Of a DNA stretch of 64,000 nucleotides, positions 45,516-58,190 are shown in pieces. Origin of the DNA: Apium graveolens (lineage: Eukaryota > Streptophyta > Magnoliopsida > Apiales > Apiaceae). The stretch lies in the NCBI RefSeq assembly GCF_009905375.1, contig NW_027419974.1:186001-250000 (forward strand). The letters run 5' to 3'. The stretch's first letter is position 1. Each line of letters begins with the position of its first letter. A program made the position numbers and the translations under genes. The notes beneath the pieces were generated by a model. That model saw nothing but the letters and a program-made list of their open reading frames with translations, ran no database searches and was not told the origin of the DNA.

Positions 45516-46897
45516 CCGATTATGTACTGAATTATATTCTTTATTCTATTAAAGAATAAGGTGTTAATAATCAAACTTATTTTCGATTATTCAAATAAAG
45601 ATAATACTTTCATATAAGTATATCTTTGGTTATTTAATGTTTATTTCAAGTATAAGTTAATACTTCTACTTCAATTATTTTTATAAAGATTATTCTTTAT
45701 GGGAATATTATTTAAAATAATAATATTCAGTCATTTTCTAAAATATTCTGGGGACTGATTTACTTCATTAAATCAGCCTTACTCCAAACACTCTTTAAAG
45801 TGTTTTCGAGTCTTCAAAATGATTTTTAAAAGTCAGAGCGGATCCCAAAAACTCATTTTTATATTTAAGATCTTCCTTTTAAGGGGATTTAAATACTCGC
45901 TCAAAACCTGGGGAATCCGGCTCTGTGGTGTATTTTATATTCGCAACAAGGTTGCAGATTTGGTAAATGAATTGATTACTTGCCCAACGTTCGGGAAGTA
46001 AGCCCCTCTCATTGAGTCGGCATAAGCGACAGGCCGAGGTACGGTCTATTATTGTGTAAGTGGCTCAGTGGGAGTCCATCAAATGCATAGGTGGCTGAGT
46101 GGCAGTCCAGCATAGGTCTTAATTATGACCAGGGTGATGACCAGTGGGGAATTCGTCCATCTACTAGTAGAAAAGGTTACTTATTGGTATCTTTGCCTGA
46201 TCAGCAAGATATCGGGTTTATGCCAAAATTCTTTTCCTTTCCAAAATTCATTGGATGTTTCGAACTCTGTTCATACTTCACATAACAGAGGTTCCAGGAA
46301 ATGTTTAAAGGGATATATATATGTGGTTATATATATATCGGGACTAAATAAAGTATCTCATAACTTTTTCATTCAATAATCTTTCAAAGATTGAATCTAT
46401 TCAAGTCTTATCTTGTGGTCTCATCAGTGGGATGAACTTTTGAAATTGATTATAACTTGAACGGTGGTAGTTCAAGTAGTATTGGGAATGATATAAATGT
46501 AGTGAAGTATTTGGTAACTTCATCTTTTAAACTTATATCTAATTAATAATTGTCTTATGAATGACAAAGATTTTCAGAAAAACGTTGAGACAAGGTTAGA
46601 TATATGAGATCACCTTGCAACGATATTTTTTATATACAGTTATACACTGGGACTTTGTGTATATTATGCATGGAAGAGGACTTCCAATATTTTGAAAAGT
46701 ATATATGTATATATATATACTGAATATTTTGCGACTTCATCGCATTAAGTTATCAACTTGGTTCATTTCGTTTGACCAAGACTTTCATGAGTATTATGAG
46801 TAGACTCATATACTGTAAATAATTATGCATATTATTTTGGTGGGCTTGCTGCTCACCCTTGCTTTCTTCTTTCATCACACAACAACAGTTAGGAAAG

Positions 46898-46999
46898 ATG
46901 ACCAGACTCCAGCAGACCCAGCGCAAGCGCGTGGAAAGCGTTCCGCGTCTTCCCGTTGATGTCGTAGCTGCTATAGCTGCAGAGGTAGATCTATTGTAG
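46898..46999 (+). CDS. Conserved short LTR ORF, Tekay-2 5' LTR copy
   Basis: 33 codons, homologous to the Tekay-1 copy (MTRLQQTQRKRVESVPRL), with the length kept and a handful of amino-acid changes. Confidence 0.4.
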   Translation: MTRLQQTQRKRVESVPRLPVDVVAAIAAEVDLL

Positions 47000-47296
47000 A
47001 TTAGACCATCTGCTTTTGGAGAATCAATTATGTATAATTATAACTTGTGGCAGATAATGGCAATTAACTGTAAATTTATCAAGTAATCGTTTTGGGTTGT
47101 AATAACTTTTAAATTGTGGATTCAAAGACTTGTACTTATTTGAATTTCATCTCTGAGACTATAACGGGTTGTGGTGTATGTTAGTGTGGGGTCACAGCAT
47201 AAGGTTGGTTATTATTAATTAAGTGAAGTGATATTGTGGAAAGAAAGACCGTGACGACCCGGATCCCCGACCCCGGATCTGGGGGTGTTACAGAAA

Positions 47297-47308
47297 TGGT
47301 ATCAGAGC
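47297..47308 (+). other. Primer-binding site, tRNA-iMet type (Tekay-2)
   Basis: TGGTATCAGAGC, 4 bp after the LTR, extended by the matching bases CA. Confidence 0.95.
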
Positions 47309-47555
47309 CAAGCGTTATAAACCTCAGAGATGATGGGACGTTAAGATAATAAGTTAACTAAGATAATAAGAACTCTTGCCAAGTTCATAGTCGGGATACC
47401 TAACGTAGCACTGACAGTTAAAAACCCTTATGGGAACCCTTATAAATATCGTGATAGGAGCGTAGTTCGTTATCGTATATGGTAGCGGGACTCCGAACCC
47501 TGAGGTTGAGGAGCAACATCGCGATGATGTTTTATTACTCATTGGAGATCAAATT

Positions 47556-47687
47556 ATGGATCCAATAGAGCGTCCTAACGCAGGACCGGATGATGTTGAT
47601 ATTGAGGAGGTAGCGGTTGAGGAGGTTGTCCTAGAAGGGATAGTTGTTGAGGAGGATCCCAAGGAGGATCCTGGCAAGATTGGATAA
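47556..47687 (+). pseudogene. Acidic pre-gag ORF remnant of Tekay-2
   Basis: A 43-codon frame opening MDPIERPNAGPDDVDIEEV, rich in Glu, Asp and Val, at the place where Tekay-1 has its acidic pre-gag ORF. Only this acidic part survives; RT/RNase H sequence follows within 100 bp. Homology is judged from position and composition. Confidence 0.45.
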
Positions 47688-47769
47688 AGGACCACTGATG
47701 AATTGATGACCATGGTTAGGGCAACTCCCAGAGGTAGGATTGGCCGGTCACTACCGGAGGTTCGTTCAA

Positions 47770-48560
47770 GTTTGTAAAGATAGTAACCCCTTTAACGCGG
47801 CTTACTCGTAAGACTGAGAAGTTCGAATGGACAGAGAAATGCGAGAGAACAGCTTTCAAGAACTGAAGCAGAGGTTGGTGATGGCCCCTATGCTGGCATT
47901 GCCGGATGGAAAAGGTGATTTTGTGAAGTGTAGTGACGCTTCGCACAAGGAATTAGGGTGCTTCTTATATAGCACAGCAAGATAATCGCGTCTGCGTCAA
48001 GATAATTAAGGGAATTTAAAATTCGATATCCCCACCCATGAGCTTGGGCTCGTGGCAATAGTTTTACCCTAAAGATTGGAGGCACTACTTGTATGGAGAG
48101 AAGTGCGAGAATTACCTAAGCCATAAGTGCTCTAGTACATTCTTACGTAGAAAGAGCTCAACATACGCCAGAGGAGGCGGTTAGAGCTAATCAAGAATAT
48201 GATTGGGAGATTCTTTATCATTCGGGGAAAGCCAATATGGTGGCTGATGCCCTTAGTAAAAAGGAGAGACTCAAGATGATAATGTCTTTTGGAGAGTTTA
48301 TAAGAGATTTTGAGAAAATGGAAATAGTAGTGAAGGTAACCGGAGCCGGTACCGAAAAGCTGTTGAGATAGCAATACAGCCCGAATTATTGGAAAAGATC
48401 ATATTGTGCCAGAAAAGTTATGAATGAAGGCAGAGAGCCAACAAATAGATAAGAGGTTAATACCGAGAAAGATGAGAAGGGAATAATGAGGTATTCCTAC
48501 AGAATTTGGGTTCCAAATGTTCAAGAGCTTAAAGATGAGATCTTAGATGAAAGCTAGTTT
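47770..48560 (+). pseudogene. Misplaced RT end, RNase H and integrase start (Tekay-2)
   Basis: Recognisable in shifting frames: the RT thumb end (LTRLTRKTEKFEWTEKC), the start of RNase H (APMLALPDGKGDF, CSDASHKELGC), the RNase H end (SGKANMVADALSKKERL) and the linker to the integrase finger, which stops after ILDES near 48556. This block lies upstream of a gag, which is the wrong order, so it derives from rearrangement or from a second copy. Several frameshifts and stops are present. Confidence 0.75.
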
Positions 48561-51500
48561 GAGGAATAAGATTTAGAGCAAACCCTGAACGTGATAGTCA
48601 GGGAGGTCGCCATCAAGATAGAAGGAACCCATGACATAATGGAGTGAAAATGAGGATTTTAAATTAAAAGATGACCCCAATTATGGGGAGTAGGATGAAA
48701 CATTTCATACTAAGGAAACAAAAAGTCGAGCGAGATAAGGAGACCCGAGACGGTACTCCTATACGGAAATTCATGGACCTGTCTAAAGAGAACTTAGACT
48801 ATTATCCCCAACCACCACCCTGAGGAGACAGTGCGGTGGGAAATTCTTTCAGGACCTTTAAATCGCTAAGCTCTCAGAGTTCCAAGGAACAAGCTGACCC
48901 AGTCGAGGCAAGAGCCTGGCTAAAGGAAATATAGGAATCATTTGAGATTCTAAATGATTGACGAATCACAAAAGACTGTTTTTATCACTTACCCTCCTAA
49001 GAGAGAGGCCACCCGCCGGTAAAAGGCCAAGGAAGGCACGGAACAAGAGATTATAATAAACTGATTTAAGTTCAGTCAATTGTTTTCGGGAAAGTAATTC
49101 CCAAAGATAAGGAGATAGTGTAAAAGCTTTAGAGCCAGAACAAAGGCAGACGAGTATGATAAATTATGAATCTAAGTTGTAAAAGTTATCAAGATTCGTT
49201 CTGAGGACACGAATCCAGAATGACGGGATGTTTGGAATCAATGCTTATGTTGTGATGGTTCATGAAATAATGATAAGAGAAAGGGAAATAAAAAGGAACT
49301 GAAGTGGAAAGGGATATAAAGGCAAAGGAGTTTGAGGTATGATAAGGGAGTCGGGTATGAGGAAACCCTAAAGACTCATAGCAATAGAAATAGAAAAGTA
49401 TGTAATCGTCCGGATGAGAGTGATTCACCATGAGTTAAATTGATGGTTGAAGGTATAAGAGATACATATATTTTATCCCCTGTAAGTTGGGAAGATTCGA
49501 GGAAACCTTGAGATAATTCGAAGGATAAATAATGAGACGCGGATAGACTGAGGAGACAAGAAAGTAAGGAATTAAGAAAATTGGGTGAAGGAAGTGACCT
49601 TCAAGAAGGTAAAGTGTAAGACCGGTGGCATGATACCCAGAAAGGGAGACGCCAGATATGAAAGATATCCCAACATTGAGGTGACTGTTGAGATAAACAA
49701 CAGAAGTAAATAAGGAATTATTAAAAAGAAGTTCACGTTGAACACGACCAATATCTTCCAGAACATCCTTGTTATCGTTACCAAATTAGGCAAGACAAGC
49801 GGATAACCGTTGTTATCTTTTGGAGGCCATATGGATTGACCTCAATTTGAATAAGGATGCTATTATGAAATTAGGTATCGACTATCGAGGTGGGAATGAT
49901 GAATAAGATAATCTGTCGAGGATATATGACTTGATTTATCCATGGATGGATGCAGGTACCTTTTAAAGGTGGAATTAAGGCTAGAACATCGGTAACTTAA
50001 AATGAATCCTAGGGGAATGCATAAAGGTTTGCATTTCACCCTTAATAGGGACGGTATGAGTTTTGACAGTATGATTTGGAAAGGGTTAAGGTAACAATAA
50101 CCTTTAAGAATTCGTGGAGAAATTTTCAGAAGTATATAGACAATGGTTCTAGTAATAGTAAATGGTATTTTGATATGCCCTGTATCTAGGGAATACAGGA
50201 GGAACGATTCAAGGATAACCTTAGAGGTTTTACAAGGAGAAAGGTAATATTCAAAATTCTCAAGAATAGAAATGTTGATAAAGGAAATATGACGTAATTA
50301 TGATGTTGCCAAGTGGGGCACATGTTAACCACGAGAAAGTATGGATCGAACCAGTAAAGGTTGAAATTGTCAGGGCAATTAGGGCCTAGGATAAAAGATG
50401 TTCTAAGTATGATTGAGAGTCAGTCGTGACAGTGATTAACCTCTAAAGATTGAGGCAATAACTTATGGAAAAATGGTGATATTTTTTTTTACTCATCAGA
50501 TTTTAAGGAAAACATCTTCACATAAGCTGTGATTGAAATAAGGTAGAAAATTTATTTGGAGGTGGTTAAAATGACATTGACTGTAAGGAAATTTTACTAT
50601 CAGGAAAGGCCAAAGAGGTGGCCGACACTTTAAAGGTAAGTGGATAATTATAGGCGCGTGTGCCAAAAGAATACAGTGATGATGGTTAAAAAAATGTGAA
50701 GGTTGTATTATGGTTTGGAAGATTGACATTCCTTCTGATGACTGTGCAATACCCAACCGTAATAGTAGTTAGTAAAGGTTTAATTCGTGTAATCGCCATG
50801 AGCGGGCTATCTATCTCAGAAGATACTATCTTGAGATAAGCCAGGACCATAGTTCAAAAAGGACTAAACAAACCTTTGAGTTAAGTCTTCTATTGAAGGC
50901 ATATGATTAAGAATGGTATTAACCTGCTATCATTGCTTTGAGCGAAACTCTTCTGCAAATTTTATCTGCTTCATGTCATGAAAGTACATCAGAGTTTGGA
51001 GTGTTCTTCATGAATTGTGATTGGTGGTTATGTTAACTCCTTAGGAGAATTAGATACGAGATGGATGGACTCCGTATGGTTAGTTATTAAGACTTCATGG
51101 AAAATGAATGACTACAGTAGGTCAGTGGTGGACCTTAGTAAGGCAGCAATGATTCTGCGAGTAATGAGCTGATTACAACCGTGAGAGTTGTATTGGAATG
51201 GGTGTTGAGATTGAGTACCACTAATCGGGTAGTGGTTAGTGTATAAGTTATCATTGATAGACTAATTAAGTAGAGTATCTACCTAGTGAATAATTATTCT
51301 TTCTTATCAATAGAGAGTCGTATTATTATACAAGGAAGGTTGCGGTGCAAGCATAGAATTCAAGTAACGATGATGTCTAGAATGAGATCCCAGATTCGAT
51401 TTTCGATGTCGAGGGAGTTTCAAAGGTAATTGTGTATAAGCTCGAGGAAGAGCATGGGTCCATAGAATGATGGACGGGATAGCGAAAATATTTAGGCACG

Positions 51501-52850
51501 TGAAATGCGATGCTATAATACTTGATGTTGATTAAATACATATATGTTTTATTCTTCTATGACAAACCTCTATAGTTCAGAGGTAGGTTCCAAGCCAGAT
51601 ATTTTGTGGCAGTATATTTTTTTTCATATATACAATTCTCTTCAGTTCGTTCTTTTCTCTTCTTTTCATTTCATGTAAGCTGAGAAGAACAACCCTTCCA
51701 GAAAGGGGAGGTATTGCCGAATGACTATCTATCTTTGTGATAGAAGCCTAGTAGGATACCACATGTTGTTTAATTGCTTGTCAAGTACTAAAGGCTGGCC
51801 ACCTTCTGTACTAACTATGCAATATAACAAGTGTTCATGATCATAGTGATCTCTCAACAAATTCCTTTACTTCTATTTGATTGATCAAATTTTGGAAAAT
51901 AGAAACAACTGAAAAAGGAGTAATAAAGTGGTGGTAGTATGCGGAATGGGAACACATTCGTGATACTAAGGTTGACGTGGTTATTAAAAGGTTATAGAAC
52001 GCTAACAAGCAAAAGTATAACCGTATAATATTAGGAACGGAAGGTAGTAGCGATTACGAACTGGAAAAGAATGGGTATTGAGAAGCAAGAGCTCTAATGA
52101 TTGGAAAGCTATGAATGAGAGTCTGTGCAATAGACTTGAAAGAATTTGGAATGATCACTTAATTCGATTGAGTTATCTTACGACAATAGATCATATGTCA
52201 TTATCGAGATGTCGCCTTATGAGATCCTTGAGGGAAGACAATGTCGATCTCCCTTATGTTAGGATGAAGTTGTAGAGCGCAAGATACTCGGACCCGCAGT
52301 AGTCCAAAAGATCAAGGATATGATAGATCTAATCAGAGGACGGCTGGTAGTAGCCCAAGATGGACATGATAAGTATGTTGATTTGAAACGAAAGGATAAA
52401 GAGTATGAAATAGGGGACCTAGTAATGTTATAGGTATCCCTTGGAGAGGATTGATGAGGTTCGGAAAGAAATGAAAGCTAAGTCCACGAATTGCTGGACC
52501 CTTGGATATATTAAGACGTATTGGGAGGATAGCATAGAAGCTAGCCCTAACCCCGAACATGTAGCAGGTCGTAACGTGTTTCACGTATCAATGTTAAGGA
52601 AGTGTAATTTAGATGCCAGATAAATAGAGGCATATGAGCGCATAGATATGCAACCCGACGTAACCTGTATGGAGCAACCAGGAAGGGTTATAGAGTGAAA
52701 AAGAACAAGTGCTTAGGAGAAGGATTATTAAACTAGGCAGAGTTTGGTGGTAGGACCACAATGTGGGAAAATTTACTTAAGAGTTAGAAGGTGCAATGCT
52801 AGGAAGGTATCCCTATTCATTTTCTATCTGATTCCGGGACGGAATCCTTT
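48561..52850 (+). pseudogene. Degenerate gag-pol of Tekay-2
   Basis: Weak but collinear similarity to Tekay-1: the gag N-terminal region near 48570-48650, the capsid motif around 48843-48930 ([13 protein letters not shown]), traces of protease and RT at about 49740-50230, RNase H near 50480-50640, and integrase to its C-terminal module at 50800-52625 (NVFHVSMLRK near 52575), then a chromodomain tail to about 52840. Stops are so dense that no domain is open. Decay is far greater than the difference between the two LTRs would predict. Confidence 0.7.
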
Positions 52851-52851
52851 T

Positions 52852-52863
52852 AAGGAGGGGAGA
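52852..52863 (+). other. Polypurine tract of Tekay-2
   Basis: AAGGAGGGGAGA directly before the 3' LTR, identical to that of Tekay-1. Confidence 0.85.
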
Positions 52864-55109
52864 CTGTAATAACCCCAATTTTGGAAATTTTTGAAACCCT
52901 TATGAATAGTGTTTTTGCTGAACGAGAAAACTTTTCATGCCACGCTATGTAGGGGTTCTGTTATTGATCTTATGGGATATTATTAGTACTCTATGAAGTA
53001 TATAAGTGTATGTAAAGATCGTCAGAATCCAATTCCGAACACTTTGGTTTTTCCCGGAAATCCACAATATACGGAGAGAATTGAGTATAAGGTAACAGGA
53101 TAAAAGGATTTAAATTAAAGGATTATAAAAGAGGATCATAGAAGGAATATAATATATTGAGAAAGGTTAAGGGAACCTAAGTAATAAGATCCCGGGTATG
53201 ATCCTTCAAACGATAAAACGAGAACGAAAGTTAAGCGAACCGTATAGCAGATCAGCGGTCATTAGGCAAACGATTAGGAAGTTAATCAAAGGGATTAATG
53301 GGAATGATGTCATCCAACCAATAGAAAGAAGACAAGGAAGGAAGGATGACATCATGTGGATGAGATAAGCATGACATGGGAAGGAGGAGGTGTGGTGGCT
53401 TTGTAACCACACAAATCCAAGGGCAAGAAGGTAATTCACTAAAGCAAAAACAAAACCAAATCAACCAACCAAGCAAATCATTTCATTTTCATCAAACAAA
53501 ACACAAAATTCTCCATTCTTCATGAAGCTCTCGGGTGGGTTTCTTAATTTTTGAAAGTCCAAGCTCCTCCACTTGTTATTTTCCAAGGTAATTATCCTAG
53601 CTTCTCCTAATTAAGTTACATACTTCCTATAAGTTTAAGCTTCTAATTCCAAGCCAATCTTTTTCTATAAATCATCAAAGAAGATGGTGAATAGTGTTTT
53701 CAAGAACTAAAATTTGTGTTCTTGAAGTTTTGTTTAGATTAAGCTTGGATAAAGACTTTAAAGGTGATTCCAAGCCATCCTCTTGATTCTCCACTCTCCA
53801 AGGAAGGTATAAACTACAAACCCTAGCTTTAGTTTTGAGTAATTAGGATTGAATGTGTTTGATTTAGCATATGTGAAGCATGATGCTTGAATGGTTGAAG
53901 TTTGGTTGAGTTGTAGAGATTAGTTGGTTTTGTTGTATTGTTGGAGTTGTAAATCTTGGTAATTAGTTAAAGAACCTAAGTAAAGCTTTTAGTTCATGTG
54001 AGGAATAAGTATAAATGGTAAATGTTGTGGTTTTGAATAAAAGAACTTAAGTATGATTAAAGTTAAGTTTAGGCATAAGTATGAATGATTAAATTGAATT
54101 GGTTGGGGTTGTTATGATGTGATAAGGATGGATGATTGTTGTATGATGGATTTGAGGTTGGATTTGGGGTTGATTTGGAATGGGTTTGAATGGTTTAAAA
54201 AAATGGGAAATCGCGTAAACATAGCCGTCGTAACGTCCGATTTTCTTTGGACTGTTTTTGTGCATAGCATTAGGACCCGAGAACCCCCTGCTAGATTGTG
54301 ACCACTGCCATGTTAGATAGCTCATGTTACGAGCTTCGTTTTGATATGTAGTTCGTTCGATTCCGATTTACGGTTTAGGAGAAACGACCGTTTCAAGTAA
54401 CGGCGTTTCACGAACGAAACTTTTTCCCTCGCCTTACTTTGAAATGTAGGTTAAAGACCAAAAAGGGTTAATTAATGCATGAAACATTTATGGTAAGTGT
54501 TTTAGGCAGTTGGTAAGTCACTCGCGAAGGAATCGCTTTAAAACTCGTAAAGGTTAAATTATTAAAAATGAAGGAGCCGAGGGTACCCGAGTGACTTAAG
54601 CAAATCAGTGAGCGCAAAATCAAGCGTTAGAGTCTAAGTTAGTTAAAGTATAGATTTACAAGTGATTTTGGTTTAATTCCAACTTACTTGTTGTTTATAG
54701 GTTACCAGACTCGTCCCGAGCCTTTTATCACCCCAAGTCGCTCAGGCAAGTTTTCTACCCGTTATACTGTTGTTGTGATGTAAATATATGTATATGCATT
54801 ATCTTGTGATATTGCATGATTGTTATTAGCAAATTTTGCGATATATTGGAGCATGCTAATATGGTATATATGCATGTCTGTTTCGTAATCTGGTTATCTA
54901 TCTGTTGATTTCAGTGCTTATAGTTGCATAATACCTATGCTAGAAATAAGCAAGTAGTTGCGTATACCCTTAGTATAGGGGATAAAAGGTGAACATATTT
55001 CTAAACCGGGAGTCGATGTTCCCGAGTATATTATATATATATATTTATATATATATATATATGGATATAGTTTTTAAAACTATGGATCGAATAAGGTTTA
55101 TTCGATACC

Positions 55110-55440
55110 TTTATTCTATTATTTGAATATTATTTGAATATTCATTCGAGGGCTTATGACTCAGTTTATTTTATTATTTGAATATTATTTGAATATTCAT
55201 TCGAGGGCTTATGACTCAGTTTATTTTATTATTTGAATATTATTTGAATATTCATTCGAGGCTTATGACTCAGTTTATTTTATTATTTGAATATTATTTG
55301 AATATTCATTCGAGGCTTATGACTCCTTTTATATTATATTATTGAATATTTATTTGAATATCATTCGGGGGTCTTAATTGACTCAGTTTATATTATTTAT
55401 TGAATTATTATTTGAATATTCATTTGAGGATCTATGACCT
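55110..55440. repeat. 55-bp tandem repeat in the Tekay-2 3' LTR
   Basis: Same array as 45186-45515, with single-base gains and losses in the later units. Confidence 0.85.
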
Positions 55441-56824
55441 CCGATTTGTACTGAGTATATTCTTTATTCTATTAAAGAATAAGGGTGTAATAATCAAACT
55501 TATTTTCGAGTATTCCAAATAAAGATAATACTTTCATATAAGTATATCTTTGGTTATTTAATGTTGATTCAAGTATAAGTTTAATACTTCTACTTCAATT
55601 ATTTTTATAAAGATTATTCTTTATGGGATATTATTTAAATAATAATATTCAGTCATTTCTAAATATTCTGGGGACTGATTTACTTCATTAAATCAGTCTT
55701 ACTCCAAACACTCTTTAAAGTGTTTTCGAGTCTTCAAAATGATTTTTAAAAGTCAGAGCGGATCCCAAAAACTCATTTTTATATTTAAGATCTTCCTTTT
55801 AAAGGGGATTTAAATACTCGCTCAAAACCTGGGGAATCCGGCTCTGTGGTGTATTTTATATTCGCAACAAGGTTGCAGATTTGGTAAATGAATTGATTAC
55901 TTGCCCAACGTTCGGGAAGTAAGCCCCTCTCATTGAGTCGGCATAAGCGACAGGCCGAGGTACGGTCTATTATTGTGTAAGTGGCTCAGTGGGAGTCCAT
56001 CAAATGCATAGGTGGCTGAGTGGCAGTCCAGCATAGGTCTTAATTATGACCAGGGTGATGACCAGTGGGGAATTCGTCCATCTACTAGTAGAAAAGGTTA
56101 CTTATTGGTATCTTTGCCTGATCAGCAAGATATCGGGTTTATGCCAAAATTCTTTTCCTTTCCAAAATTCATTGGATGTTTCAAACTCTGTTCATACTTT
56201 ACATAACAGAGGTTCCAGGAAATGTTTAAGAGATATATATATGTGGATATATATATATCGGGACTAAATAAAGTATCTCGTAACTTTATTTCATTCAATA
56301 ATATTTCAAAGATTGAATCTATTCAAATCTTGTCTTGTAGTCTCATCTATGTGATGAACTTTTGAAACTGATTGATAACTTGAACGGTGGTAGTTCAAGT
56401 AGTATTGGGAAAGATATAAGTATATTGGGGTATTTGGTAACCTCATCTTTTAAACTTATATCTAATTAATAATTGTCTTATTGAATGACAAAGATTTTCA
56501 GAAAAAACGTTGAGACAAGGTTAGATATATGAGATCACCTTGTAACGATATTTTTTTATATATACAGTTATACACTGGGACTTTGTGTATATTATGCATG
56601 GAAGAGGACTTCCAATATTTTGAAAAGTATATATGTATATATACTGAATATTTTTGCGACTTCATCGCATTAAGATATCAAACTTGGTTCATTTCTTTTG
56701 ACCAAGACTTTCATGAGTATTATGAGTAGGACTCATATACTGTAAATAATTATGCATATTATTTTGGTGGGCTTGCTGCTCACCCTTGCTTTATTTCTTC
56801 ATCACACAACAACAGTTAGGAAAG

Positions 56825-56962
56825 ATGGCCAGACTCCAGCAGACCCAGCGCAAGCGCGTGGAAGCGTTCCCGCGTCTTCCCGTTGATGTTGTAGTTGCTA
56901 TAGCTGCAGAGGTAGATCTATGTAGATCAGACCATCTACTTTTGAGAATCAATTATGTATAA
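56825..56962 (+). CDS. Conserved short LTR ORF, Tekay-2 3' LTR copy, altered end
   Basis: Homologous start, but one base is lost and one gained within about 10 bp after the RKRVE codons, changing three residues and restoring the frame. A further base loss near the old stop extends the ORF to 45 codons. Confidence 0.35.
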   Translation: MARLQQTQRKRVEAFPRLPVDVVVAIAAEVDLCRSDHLLLRINYV

Positions 56963-57343
56963 TTATAACTTGTGGCAGATAATGGCAATTAACTGTAAAT
57001 TTATCAAGTAATCAGTTTTGGGTTGTAATAACTTTTAAATTGTGGATTCAAAGACTTGTACTTATTTAAATTTCATCTCTGAGACTATAACGGGTTGTGG
57101 TGTGTGTTAGTGTGGGGTCACAGCATAAGGTTATTTATTATTAATTAAGTGAAGTGATATTGTGGAAAGAAAGACCGTGACGACCCGGATCCCCGACCCG
57201 GATCTGGGGGTGTTACAACTGATATCCTTAAGTCCTGACTTCCAGTAAGTACTGATTTATCCTGTTTAAGTAAAATTTGAAAACTAAACATAAATCATAT
57301 TAGCCATGACATTATCAAATATATCTAACAAAGCAATAATTAT

Positions 57344-57733
57344 ATGCTTGTTCCTAATGCTCCTAGAAAGAAATGTTATAACTGTGGAAACTCTAACCAT
57401 CTTGCTTCTTTTTGCAGGAAGAATAAGAATATAAACTCTTTACCTCCTAAGTCAGGAGTTAAGAGTTAGTCTGTTAGGTTTAAGCCACAAAATCCTTGTT
57501 TTTATTGTGGAAGTTTATGGCATTCCATTTATACTTGTAAGGAATATCATTGTTTATACTATGATTATTATCAAATAAAACCTTTTTTAAAGAAAGTTGC
57601 TTTAATTCCTTCTAGTGTAAAGTCTGATGCAAAGTCTGATATAAGTTCTGATAAACAACATGTTATCATAAACTCTGATATTAAATCTGCTGCAAATGCT
57701 AACAAACTTAAAAAGGCCAAAGGATCCAAGTAA
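57344..57733 (+). pseudogene. gag: Copia gag C-terminus with two zinc knuckles
   Basis: The frame from 57344 contains CYNCGNSNHLASFC and CFYCGSLWHSIYTC, both CX2CX4HX4C, separated by an in-frame TAG at 57467. It ends at TAA (57731) and the same frame carries on through TAG and TGA codons into protease. The N-terminal two-thirds of gag are absent. Confidence 0.8.
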
Positions 57734-57772
57734 TTCTGGGTCCTTAAAACTAACCATTAGTGGTCTTTGTGA

Positions 57773-58159
57773 TTGCAGGGCGACAGGAAAAACATCCCAG
57801 TACTGGATAGTGGATGTTCAGGACATATGACTGGAAATAAAGCCATGCTCTTAGACTTTGTGGAGAAAGCTGTCCCAGGAGTTTCTTATGGAGATGGCAA
57901 GATGGGAAAAACTCTGGGATATGGCAATATTAATCTTGGGAATGTCATCATTGAAATAATAGCTCTTGTCTCAGGACTTAAACATAATCTGCTGAGTGTG
58001 AGTCAAATCTGTGATAGAGGTTATCATGTGGATTTCTTTGAAGAACACTGTGAAGTTGTAAGCAATTCTACAGGAAAAGTGGTTCTGAAAGGTTACAGGC
58101 ATGGTAACGTTTATGAGCCAAACTTTCAACAAGTTCTGATGGTTCTGCAATCTGTCTGA
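57773..58159 (+). pseudogene. pol: Copia protease and pre-integrase region
   Basis: VLDSGCSGHMTGN holds the catalytic D-S-G; SYGDGKMGKTLGYG and GLKHNLLSVSQICDRG are the conserved copia protease/GAG-pre-integrase blocks. The frame ends at 58159, and the zinc finger of integrase starts in another frame. Confidence 0.88.
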
Positions 58160-58190
58160 TGAGTAGAGCATCAATTGAAGAAAGCTGGAA

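Larger units (their letters stand above)
42940..47292 (+). repeat. 5' LTR of Tekay-2 (4,353 bp)
   Basis: TGTAATAACCCC...GGGGGTGTTACA. It has a TATA box at 43074-43081, six copies of a 55-bp repeat at 45186-45515 and the short ORF at 46898-46999. Confidence 0.93.
42940..57217 (+). mobile_element. Second Tekay-like gypsy element (Tekay-2), decayed interior
   Basis: Two 4,353-bp LTRs in direct orientation flank a 5.57-kb interior with an iMet PBS and a polypurine tract. LTR ends and leader motifs match Tekay-1, and the LTRs are clearly related to it but diverged. The interior has no long ORF; fragments of pol and gag are recognisable but dense with stops and out of order. Flanking bases differ (AAAAA left, ACTGA right) and belong to two different elements, so there is no target duplication. 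Confidence 0.88.
52865..57217 (+). repeat. 3' LTR of Tekay-2 (4,353 bp)
   Basis: Nearly identical to the 5' LTR up to about 55,260; from there to about 56,950 many single-base indels appear. The equal total length is therefore partly coincidence. Confidence 0.93.
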
